Below are positions 24,455-34,673 of a DNA stretch of 64,000 nucleotides, in pieces. A model generated the notes under the pieces. That model was not told where the DNA came from. It searched no databases and saw only the letters and a list, made by a program, of their open reading frames with translations. This stretch comes from Sporodiniella umbellata (taxonomy: Eukaryota > Mucoromycota > Mucoromycetes > Mucorales > Rhizopodaceae): contig JAIXMR010000122.1 of NCBI GenBank assembly GCA_025677835.1, positions 1-64,000 on the forward strand, read 5' to 3'. A program made the position numbers and the translations under genes. Within the stretch, counting starts at the first letter, position 1, and every line of letters begins with the position of its first letter.

Positions 24455-26860
24455 ATGTTTGCTGGTAGAATTTACTCTGCTGTATATTCTGGTGTAGCAG
24501 TTTTTGAAATGATAGTTAATGGAGTTGCTGTTATGCGTAGACAAAAGGATTCATATATGAACGCAACTCAAATCCTAAAAGTTGCTAATATTGATAAAGG
24601 GAAAAGAACAAAAATACTAGAGAAAGAAGTTTTGTTAGGAGAGCATGAGAAAGTACAAGGAGGATACGGGAAATACCAAGGAACTTGGTAAACTAAAATA
24701 TATAGTTTTTTGTATTCTTATGAGTTTGCAATATAGGATTCCTTTCGATAAAAGCAAAGAATTAGCAGAGAGATATAACGTATTAGAACTCCTAAGTCCT
24801 CTTTTTGAATTTGATGTAAATTGTACATTTGCAATTGAAGACCTAAATTCGTTGACCATCAAAGAACAGACAGTTATTAATTTGAAAGAAAGTCCAGAAA
24901 CCACAAGCGCGGTATACCGACAACCTCTAAGTTTATCTAAGCCAAAAGAATCAGAACCTATTCAACCGCTAAAGGCAGATCAACAAAAGCAATCACAACA
25001 TCACGAATTGCAAGCACAAAAACATACCGACCATGCAGCTTCGAGACAAGACAAAGCTCTGTTGGCCCTTTCTCCTCAGCTGACTAACAACTCACAGCCT
25101 ACATTAACCCAGCCTTACTATACGTCTCAAACACGTACTATATCAACAAATGAAGACGACGAAAAGTTTCCGGTTCGCAAGAAAGCTAAAACAGTGGATT
25201 CAGCACGAACTTTACAGAATCATGCTGAAGGAAGCATAACAAAAACCGAGTCTCGGAACGAGGCTGAAGACGAGAACAAACGAAATGTTTTGATGTCAAT
25301 TTTTCTCGAAGATAGCCCAGAGAAGATGGCAGATTTTTTTGATGTTGACACGGGTATTGATGAACCTGGAAACACTGCTCTTCACTGGGCAGCTGCTTTA
25401 GCTCGAATGAATGTGACGGAGAAGTTGATAGAAAAAAATGCAAATGTTTCTTGCACAAATTACAGCGGCGAAACGCCCCTTATGCGTGTTGTCTTGGTAA
25501 CTAACAATTTTGATAACCAAACGTTCCCAAAGATGCTGGAGTTGCTTGGTAATTCAATGGCGATGCTTGACAACAAAAAAAGAAGTGTGCTACATCATGC
25601 TTGCTTAGCTGCGGGTGTATCAGATCGCGCTAATGCAGCAGTTTATTATGTAGATCTCTTACTAAAAAACATCACAAAAAACGATGAATATAGATATATC
25701 ATTGACCTTCAAGATTCACTTGGGGATACAGCTACTACAATTGCTGCTCGTTTAAATAGTACAAATATCATGGGACTCCTTTTGAAATCAGGTGCTACTA
25801 AAGTAACAGAAAACAATGCAGGGTTGGTTTCTGATGACTATGAGGAGGACAGAGCTTTTAGCGCTAGTAACAGTCAAGAGGTGAGTCTAATTATGCTTTG
25901 TATTGCCTAGAATATTAATTTTTAAAACAATTAGATAAGCAAAGCTGTGCAGTCAGATGTTTTTTCACTTGCCAAAAAATTACATGGTCCTAGCCAAAGG
26001 GGCAAGGAAATTGTTGCAAGTAAATAATATTTTGGATCATTTGATGTATTCGCATCGAACGAAAACTAACGTTTAGCCCAAACCGAAATGTAGCTGTGCA
26101 AAAAATAGTAGACGAGCTTGACAATGAGTATGGTAGCCAGCTTGAAAATAAAGAGCAGCAGCTAAACACTATTCAGGAGGAGCTTAACAATATCACAAAG
26201 GAACTTGAGTTGACTCGTAAAGAGGTCGAAAAACGTCAAATACAATCGCAAAAACTTTCGGAGGCGCAACAGAAAACCCGTAATATTCAAAACGCTTTGG
26301 AAATTGGTTGGTCTCGTCTTGAAAAAATAATGGAAGAGGCAGGCAGAGAAATGCCAAACCGAGGTGAAATTGATGACGTTGACGAAAATGAAGATATCGA
26401 TAGGCTGTTCGGTATAGACGAAATACAAGTACCTGACAATACCTCGGAAGATGAAAAAAAAAGGCTGACAAAAGAGCGTATACAAAAACTACAAGCTGTA
26501 ATTAAGGCATACAAGATTAACGATGGATTACTTCAGCAAGAAATTGAAGAGATGCAAAACCAATTTGCAGAAAAAGAAATGCAATGTAAACGATTAATTG
26601 CAGCCTGTTGCAATCTGCCACTAGAAAAAATTGATGATCTAGTAGAGCCTCTGACGTTAGCAATTGAAAGCGATCCTCCTGACCTTGATCTCGCTCGAGT
26701 TATTGGGTTCATGGACAAAGTTAAAAGGCAGGGCGCTTTTCCAGACGCTCATTTAAACTCAAGTATAAACCCATCAAGAACAACCAGAGAATCTCCTTTA
26801 CTGTCCTCTGAAGCTGACACCAACAACGAGACAGAGTTCAATACATCTTCAGAGTCTTAG
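24455..26860 (+). CDS. MBP1: APSES/KilA-N ankyrin transcription factor (MBF/SBF type)
   Basis: Four exons: 24455-24687, 24737-25880, 25935-26019 and 26094-26860, giving 742 residues. The N terminus is an APSES DNA-binding domain ([52 protein letters not shown]) with the first intron inside the conserved Trp codon. A Gln/Ser-rich linker leads to ankyrin repeats from about 290 ([27 protein letters not shown]) and a long coiled coil near the C terminus. This order is that of Mbp1/Swi4/Res1/Res2, which drive G1/S transcription with a Swi6/Cdc10 partner. Which paralogue it is cannot be told from this window. The last intron uses a TGTAG acceptor; the nearer TTTAG would break the frame. Confidence 0.9.
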
Positions 26861-27084
26861 CTGTTTTTTTTTTTTTTTGTAAATAAAGGAACTACCCTCT
26901 CAAAATATCATTAATAACGCAACCTAGATACAATCCCTAGCCTTACACATCTATCAGTTAGCCATTTATAGTGCAAATATTACTAATACTTCATCGACTG
27001 GATACAAAGAGCGTCAACTATTTGTTTGGAAAACCGCTAAATAAAGCTTTAGTTTTATTTTTTCTGACTTTACTTTTTTAAACA

Positions 27085-27186
27085 ATGTTCAGCAGTAGAC
27101 TACCACAGCTCGCTTTAGCCATAGGCGTTGGTGTAGGAACTGGAATTTATGTTTTTCAACCCTTATTAAAGCAATACGAACAGTAA
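27085..27186 (+). CDS. possible 33-residue membrane peptide
   Basis: A short complete frame between two longer genes. It starts MFSSRLPQLALAIGVGVG, is dominated by one hydrophobic glycine-rich helix, and ends with a short polar tail (KQYEQ). The shape resembles small fungal inner-membrane proteins of mitochondria, but I do not recognise a family. A T-rich leader precedes the ATG. Chance occurrence is possible at this length. Confidence 0.4.
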   Translation: MFSSRLPQLALAIGVGVGTGIYVFQPLLKQYEQ

Positions 27187-27485
27187 AGTATTAAGTTTGG
27201 TTTGAATTTCCTTTAAGATTGTTTTTGCATCTACTAAATAGAGAAACAAACGGCACGTGGGTACGACCGTCAGACGAACCAAGACTAAAAGAAATCGAAA
27301 AAAACAGAGAGCAGAAATAGCTAGATATTATATAAACACCAAAGATAGTTTTTTTATTCCTTTCAGACACTGACAATAAAATGTGCTTTTGTTATTCCCT
27401 TAAGCAGGGTATTAGATCAGAGGACACAGTTTGAGATTAAAAGTTTGACAACCAAATCCTTTTTTTTTTTCTTTAAAAAATAAAC

Positions 27486-28341
27486 ATGGTAGATAAGCCG
27501 CAGCCTATAGCTGTAAAAACACCAGCACAAAATGAAACAGCCTATGAAGAAAAAAACGTTCACGAAGTTTATGAAGTGATAGCTAATCACTTTAGTGACA
27601 CACGCTACAAAGTAATTCCAACATATAATACCACAAACATTGTTCCTAGATTGATCTAATCTAATGCGCAAATAGCCTTGGCCAGTTGTTGAAAATTTCC
27701 TAAATGAGATGAAGCCAGGGAGTTTAGGAGCAGATGTAGGCTGCGGTAATGGCAAATACATTGGAGTTAATCCAACTCTTTTCGTTATTGGATCTGACAG
27801 GTGAGAAGTTTTTTTTGTTCTTAAGTTCTTATAGACTGTAATAGGAGCTCAAATCTTATTAAGATTGTAAAAGAGCGAGGTCATGAAGGAATGGTAGCAG
27901 ATGCCTTAAACTTGCCTTATAGGGATAGCACATTTGTAGGTTGAAATCGCTCTATATTCCTTTTTAACCTTTTCTAAGGACTTTGCTATATCAATAGCAG
28001 TAATACACCATTTTGCAAGTCCAGAGAGACGGCTTCAAGCAATTAAAGATATGTCAAAAATACTAAGACCGGGAGGAAAGATCCTCGTGTTTGTTTGGGC
28101 TTTAGAGCAAACAAAGTTCAGCAAACGAAATTTTGAGCCAGGCCAGCAGGATGTATTTGTACCCTGGATGTTAACCAAAAAAGAAGATGCCAAGGCTCCA
28201 GAACCAACCGTATACAACAGATACTATCATCTATTTAAAAAAGGTGAACTAGATGCGCTTTTCGAAGAAGTGAGCGAGTTATCTATTGAAAGTTCAGGGT
28301 ACGATAGGGACAACCACTATGTTATTGCACACAAGATATAA
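27486..28341 (+). CDS. TRM9: Trm9-type tRNA wobble-uridine methyltransferase
   Basis: Four exons: 27486-27611, 27676-27800, 27845-27935 and 27979-28341, giving 234 residues. The N-terminal YEEKNVHEVYEVIANHFSDTR and the SAM motif GADVGCGNGKYIGVNP are characteristic of Trm9/ALKBH8 methyltransferases, as are IGSDRS, HHFASPERR and the end RDNHYVIAHKI. With Trm112 the enzyme methylates carboxymethyluridine at position 34 of tRNAs to mcm5U, tuning decoding of A/G-ending codons. The yeast protein is slightly longer (279). Its stop lies only 41 bp from the stop of the converging aquarius-like gene. Confidence 0.88.
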
Positions 28342-28382
28342 TAAATGATTCATGTTTTATTGTTGTTTAAATAAAAAATGTA

Positions 28383-31300
28383 CTAATCTAAACAAACAAC
28401 GGGTGCTCCTAATTGTACGAAACGTTTAAACATACTCTGATTTAAGTTTCCATATTTCTCTAATGCTGTGTTGTTAACGATAGGCGACTTTCTGTTATCA
28501 CCAATAATTGTTATACGCTTCAAGTTGTTTGAAACATCGTTAGGCTCCTGGAGTTGTAAAGAGACAAACGTCTCTATCTCTAGAGTTTGATCGGCCTCTA
28601 GCAAGACAATGTTGTCATACTTAAACTTGTGTTTGACAAGCTCAGATCTTTTGAGAGCAGCATGGGCAGACATTACACCGATTACTTTAGTCTCTTTTGT
28701 AAGTAAATAATTGGCACGGTCATAGTCGTATCTCAAAAGCTCAAATGGCCTAATACTTTCTAGTTGACAGAAAAGGTCATCAAAATAACGTTTACACCCG
28801 TTAGCAGATTCAAGAGCTTCTTCAACAGACATTGATTCAGTAAACACAGGTTTAGCGGAATGAACATAAAACTGACTAAAAGGGAATGCGCTGCTGATTT
28901 TATCAATACTATCTGCAGATTCGATTGTCTTTAGGAAGTTTTCCCATCGGGGTTGAATGTGAACTTGGTAGAAATGACCAGCAGTCTCGCATGTAGAACC
29001 ATGTTCACCAGAAACGTTCAAAGAGGATGCCAGTTGATCGACTTCTTGCAAAAGAGTAACTCTTCTTTCTAAGGTAACAGCTATACGGCTATATTTACTG
29101 AAGCTTACTTCAGAACCTAACTCTTGATCCCCATGCCCAATACGTATTATGTGTTGAGATTCCACACCAATGTCTGGCACTTTTTCAAACAATGCATCCA
29201 ACATATCATTGCTGTGTGTGATAACAAGGGTTCGTTGTTTAGGAAAGTTTCGGTATAAACTTTCAACAATGTGTGCAGCGACATTTGTTTTTTCAGTATC
29301 TGAGGACCCAGTTATAACTGTAAGGCCGAGGCTCATTCCGGCATAGACGGCCTCTTTATGCTTAGGAGATAGCGGTATTTGATCCTCCTTGTCAGTATCG
29401 TACCCATAGGGACCATTGATAGGCAGCTTATGTGACTCTATTTGAATTATTTCCGGTAGGGCCTCTTTCTTAGCTTTTTTGGACTTTTTGCTAGATTTTT
29501 GATCCCCATAGCCCAGAAAAACTTTGTAAAGCCACTCGGGAATAGTTGTTTCCGCTTGTAACAGCTCACACATAGTTTCCAGCATTGATTTGAAGTTGTT
29601 TTCTTCTGTTTTTCTACGAATGAGAATGTTGAATGTTGAGTATACATCGTCCGAGTGCTTCTTGGTAAAGTTGTTCATGTCCAACTAAAAACGAGAAGTT
29701 AACGCATAGCTCTTTCTGAACAGATATGTAAATCTCACTTTGTATTGGTTTGAATCGAGCTCAACACGAACGGTACGCTCACTTCCTTTAAGTTTGTCTT
29801 TTCTATCCTCAGGTGCAGGCCTAGATATCTCATCAATAGAACGTCCTAAATAAAAAAATCTATGAGACATTGTTCATACTGCTTACTTTTATTACCATCA
29901 GCCCCAATGAAATCAACAATCTCGCAACCACGAATAGATTTGACTCCGTAATGCTCTCTAAAACTTTCATTATCGCCCATCATATTCAATGAGTCTTCTG
30001 TTGCCTCTATTGTTACTAAAAACAAAGTATCTTGTTTGCGTAAAGAGTCCCACTCGTTTCTCATATTGCGTGCATATGTGCCGATGTTAAAAGTAACCTA
30101 TATTTGCTTTAAACAATAGCTCTTTTTTTTTTTTGAAATATAGAAACTTACATCAGCTCGAACATGGGCAGGTTTATCATCTCCTAGTTTTGCATCGGCA
30201 ATGTCCACAATACTGATAAAAAATAAATATTTACCAATGCTGCGCTTTCTTTTTCTTACTTAAACGAATCTATTAAGGTTGCCATACGGGCTTTTCCAGC
30301 AAACTCAGTTTTACATTCGGGAAACTTCATTCTAGGCGAAAGTCTCTTTACCGCGTCTTCAATATCTTGTCTGATGTTGTAGATACTTTCGAGTTTGAAA
30401 AGTTGATGGTTTCTTAGCAAGTAGTCACCCAAAGTCAGATACTGTAGATTCAGTTTTGGCAATGCAAGAGGTCGATCCCCAATATAACGACTCATTTGGG
30501 TTAACTTTGTATCAAAAATAACTTTTTCATCGGGATAAATAGGCTGTTTTTTGACTTTCTCAGTTGGGCTCTCGGGTTTTTCGTATTCAGCAATAAGCAC
30601 TTCAATCAGGTAGTCTTTCAAATCAATATCTATATCAATTCCTACTGGTTGGCTTCGAATTTCCAGGTTATCACAGAGTTTTACTAGCGTTTCTTCTGAT
30701 AGTGGCTCAAAATGCCATAGCAAATCCTCACGGGTTTCAATTGATCCCAGATTGGTTAGAGACAGTTCTTTTAAATGCTCTTTAAAGTTTCGGAAAGAAA
30801 CGTGCTAAAGAATATGTAATCAGTATCGAAAGAAAAAGTATATGTGGCGTTTTACTTGAAGTTTGATGAGTTGGCGATAATGATCCTCTTTCATGCTTTG
30901 CTCGTTTAAAGCAATACCTGTCTGATCGTTGACGGCAAATTTCGAATAAAAAGACAAAATACTTATGAGCTCTTTTAAAAGATCAACATCTTGGTTTTTG
31001 CGTCGAGAAAGAGGTGCCATTTGACACAATACAACAACTTGGAAATCGTTCAAAAGAGTGTTGAAAAATCTACGTGTTGGTAGTTGAGTCTCCAAGGTTG
31101 TAATAAACTCAATAAAGCGTTCACAACATCTAATAAGACCCTCATCAGCTAGTAAACCAGTGTCAGTAACTTATGAAAAACCGCGTTTTGTTTCAAAAAC
31201 CTTCTCCATCAGCTGGTATTTTATATACAAGTGGGACAAACTTCTTCAGCAGTAAACTTAGCCAGTTTCTTTCGTACTCAAGTTGTTTTTTGCCTAGATC

Positions 31301-32052
31301 ATCTATTTTTGTTGTTAAAAGCGCTTCTAAAAACATAATGGGATATTAAAAATACCAGCTGAATTCAGTTTTTTATTGCTTGAATTCCATAGCTTCTGAA
31401 GAGACGTGTATTCGGCAAAAAGATTTTCTCTTTTTACATCGCTGATCAGATTCGCCCAAATCCCAACAGTGACAAACTTAAGATATTCAGCTCGTATTAT
31501 CGTATTTTCAGGACTTTGGAAACAATATGTGAGGAAGGTGAACAGCTCGCGTTGGCAAATGACAGACAGATCGTCCGTTATAAGCAGCTGGGTAACGCGT
31601 TGAAAAAGTGTAGAAAACTTTTGAGTGTCTTCTTCAAGGATCTCTGTAATGCGGGTCAGTAAATGTTAAAGCTCTATCTTTGGCGCTATTTCTATACCCC
31701 AAGTCATGTTATGTTTCATTTTTTCGGTAGCCATTAAGCAAATGGACACGATGTTGTTTACAGATGCATTCTCATCAAAATGGGGCCAAAGATGCTAAGT
31801 AAAACAGTCGTTGTTTAATAATCAATTGAAGACCTGCTTTGTTCTGTAAACCTGTTCCAAATATTGGTGTGATGCTAAAAGTGCAAGTTTTCGTGTAGCA
31901 AACTCAGAAGGCAAAAGCTCTGTTGTAAAAATATCCTCAACGACATTAGGCTGCCACTTGGTTTTTTCCGTCAGTTTTTTCTCTATTATTTTTAAGATGC
32001 TGTCGGGAACCGACTCATCTACTGAAGCAGGTATGGCCTCGTTCTGTGACAT
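28383..32052 (-). CDS. aquarius-like spliceosomal helicase homologue, motor-degenerate and truncated
   Basis: Ten exons (32052-31852, 31794-31698, 31643-31356, 31326-31201, 31148-30856, 30804-30260, 30212-30152, 30097-29887, 29845-29739, 29684-28383) give 1076 residues in continuous frame. Alignment by eye to aquarius/Cwf11 (about 1480 in human) is clear along the length: LPTRRFFNTLLNDF, LALPKLNLQYLTLGDYLLRN, QDIEDAV, SIRGCEIVDF, STFNILIRRKTEENNFK, TCETAGHF. Aquarius is the intron-binding SF1 helicase of the spliceosome. Here the Walker A reads GSSDTEKT (about 769-776) instead of GPPGTGKT, the Walker B region reads LLEADQ, and motif III reads GDNRKSP. The protein stops at VVCLD, before motifs IV-VI. 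A segment before the P-loop is also shortened. It may be a diverged paralogue or a decaying gene; an active copy would have to lie elsewhere. Confidence 0.85.
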
Positions 32053-32192
32053 AGTCTCTTCTGTCAACAATCAAACAAAAAAAAGAAGAAAATGAAAATA
32101 CAAATTTTATAGGGTAGCAGTATTCTGCCGTCACGGCTGAGCTTTTTTTCTGTTTTGTTTTATTTTTTCAATCATTTCCGCACAGCTTGAAA

Positions 32193-32652
32193 ATGAGCGA
32201 GCAAAAAGAAGTGGGCTTTGGGCCTGGAAGGCGGAAAGCAGTCCGTAAAGGAATGTTCTCAAAAGACTGTATGCCAGCTAATCATGATATGCTCTTTGCA
32301 CTAATAGCAATCATATAGTAAAGCTCTTGATGTATGGTTTTGGTGACGTAGCTAACCCTGCATCAGATTCCATAGCTGTAATGGATGATTTGGTTATTGA
32401 TTACATAACAGAAATGGTAGTTACGAAAATGTGTGTATTTTTGTTAACTTGGCGCCTGCTTAATAGTGCCAAAAGTCAGCTGAAGTAGCAGACAGCAAAG
32501 GAAAAGTTAAAGTGGAAGATTTCAAATTTGCTCTGCGAAAAGACCCCAAGAAATTAGCTCGAGTTGAAGAGTTACTTTACATGAGTGAAGATATCCGACG
32601 AGCCAAACAGCTGTTTGACGAAAAAGAGATGGATCCAGCTGACGAAGTTTAA
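32193..32652 (+). CDS. TAF13: TFIID subunit TAF13
   Basis: Three exons, 32193-32268, 32319-32416 and 32467-32652, giving 119 residues. The histone-fold begins KGMFSKDLKLLMYGFGDV and continues DSIAVMDDLVIDYITEM, VEDFKFALRKDPKKLARVEELLYMSEDIRRA, all typical of TAF13. It pairs with TAF11 in TFIID and contacts TBP. The gene is divergent from the aquarius-like gene with only about 140 bp between start codons. Its stop is 26 bp from the converging PEX2 stop. Confidence 0.93.
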
Positions 32653-32678
32653 TTGTGTAGATGTTTGTACATATTCTT

Positions 32679-33898
32679 TTATTCTGCAATTTCAATAAAT
32701 TTTTTAATATCAGTAACCTTTTCGCCACAGCGAAGACAATACCATTCGTTGCCAGTAACTGAGAGTTTTGATTGGACGCAGTAGTAACAGTATTGATGGC
32801 CACAGTTAGTTTCGTAAGGATTGTGGACCGTATAGTCTTCAGCTGTGGTATTATCGTTGTCGTGACAGATGGCGCACTGATTTGTTGGCAACTGAAAATA
32901 ACCTTTAGATGAAACAAGGTACGACTTTGGCAACAGTTTGTGTGTGATTTTTGTTTTTAGTCTTTCTATGTTAATCAGTGGTACTAAAAAGAGCAAGAAC
33001 TCCTTTTTGAAATATTTACAGTTAATATTTTGCCCTCCCCAAAGTTTTAAAAACCTACTGTGAATGCATGCCAAACCATTTGTCGATTCAAAAATTCAAA
33101 GCTGACTTGCCTGTTCATTGATTTTTTTGTATAAACAAGTCTCATAGACAATAGACGATCTATGAGCATATGATATTTCCCATTCCATAAAAATATAAGA
33201 AAGTTGATAAAAGAAAAGAACTTCCAATACTTTTCTCCTTGCTGTAGCAATCGATACATCTTGTTCCGATAATCGTCTTCGTCCAACTCCCCCCAACCTT
33301 TATCTGTGGCCGTCCGGCTTGCTCTTGTCCATGCATACTGGCCACCTACTGTCAACATACCATAACATACTTTCTGTGTTTTGGTTAAGGGTGCATCTTT
33401 TGCAATTGATTCTACTAAAAGCTTGTGTTTGAGTTATATTGGGAAGGTGCATACTTAAATGCATAAACCTACAAGGACCTCTATGCATTCTTTCATTTCT
33501 ATATTTTAGATTTTGTAATTGAGCCCCATATGTTGTCGAAAGGTCATAAACTGATAACTTGAACAACGTCAAGTTTAACAAGGCAATCAACTCTGGTTCA
33601 AATCGCTCTTTTATAGTAGGCTGCTTCCGTTAGTTTTATGTTTGGTAGAAGGCATTATAGAAAACAGCAAATAGCATTTTACCTTGAATAAGGACAGCGC
33701 ACTCCATAGCTGCTCTTTTAGTACATCAATTAATTCATTATCTAAGATTTCAGAATCAAGCTGGCTAACTCTCATGACTTTTAAAGAGGACACTTTCAAA
33801 GAAGCCAACGAATGTCTGACTTTGCTTAAAGCAGGCTGAATGATCTCCCAATTAGTTTTCCATTCAGTCGGAACGGTTTGTGAAGGCAGACGAGACAT
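32679..33898 (-). CDS. PEX2: peroxin-2 RING ubiquitin ligase
   Basis: Four exons on the minus strand: 33898-33683, 33620-33473, 33414-33059 and 33002-32679, giving 347 residues. The peroxin features are LTLFKLSVYDLSTTYGAQLQ, QNLKYRNE, TKTQKVCYGML, GGQYAWTRA and membrane helices around FSFINFLIFLWNGKY. The C-terminal RING has CAICHDND, NCGHQYCYYC and WYCLRCG. Pex2 forms the peroxisomal membrane retrotranslocation ligase with Pex10 and Pex12 and ubiquitinates the receptor Pex5 for recycling. The start at 33898 begins MSRLPSQTVPTEW. Confidence 0.9.
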
Positions 33899-34673
33899 GT
33901 ATAATAGCAATAAAAAAGGGAAAGTAGCAAGCCGGCCTTTTTTTCTTTTTTTAAAATATTATGTAATCTCAATCTGCACTTGTAAGACCTCTCACGAGCC
34001 AAACACAAAAAAGCAAATAAGTTCATCAGGGGTTTAAAGCTATTAGAAAAAATAATCCTGGTGCACTATTGCCTGATAAAATAACCAAATCCGAAAACTA
34101 AAAAGCGATTTTTGCTTGTATCACTAAGCCTGCCACTTTGTTTTTATGTTTATTGCTTATGCTTTTCTTTAGGAAAGCAGCTTTTTAAATTGGCAAAACA
34201 TGTGAAATTTTACTATGTGTGCCTTGATAGTATCATTGTTGAATCTTGCGTATTTAACAAAGCCTATAGCTTATACACAAAATAGTATTGCAAATGCATT
34301 TGAGTAAAAGGAGAAAAACACAGCGCGTTGACGGCTAAACTATATCATAAAAACAGTAAATCATTTTACACTTTTTTCTTTGTTTGTTGTGTGTATTAAT
34401 CAGCGTCCAACCAATATATCAAGTTCCAAAAAAGGATGAGGTTTCTTATTGCTTTTGTACTAGTCACATATATTGACCATATACTATACCCGATCAACCA
34501 CGTAATACATTGCTTAAAAGCCTAAGACTGCTGTAGGCATTAAATCTCTTGTGGTAAAGGCTTTTAGTGATAAAAAAACACTTTTTTTCAGAGCTTGCTT
34601 TGTCTCGCTCTTTTATTATATAGGTATTAGGATGCGTAAAGAGCACACAGAAATTTGCATCTAAACTACTTAA
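33899..34673. other. intergenic region
   Basis: About 0.8 kb between PEX2 and the 3' end of the arrestin gene. A+T-rich, with nothing recognisable beyond the PEX2 promoter side. Confidence 0.4.

Noticed and set aside
31640..31700. In-frame stop in the aquarius-like gene
   Set aside because: It lies in a 54-nt intron (31697-31644) with good donor, branch and acceptor; splicing restores the conserved TWEI.
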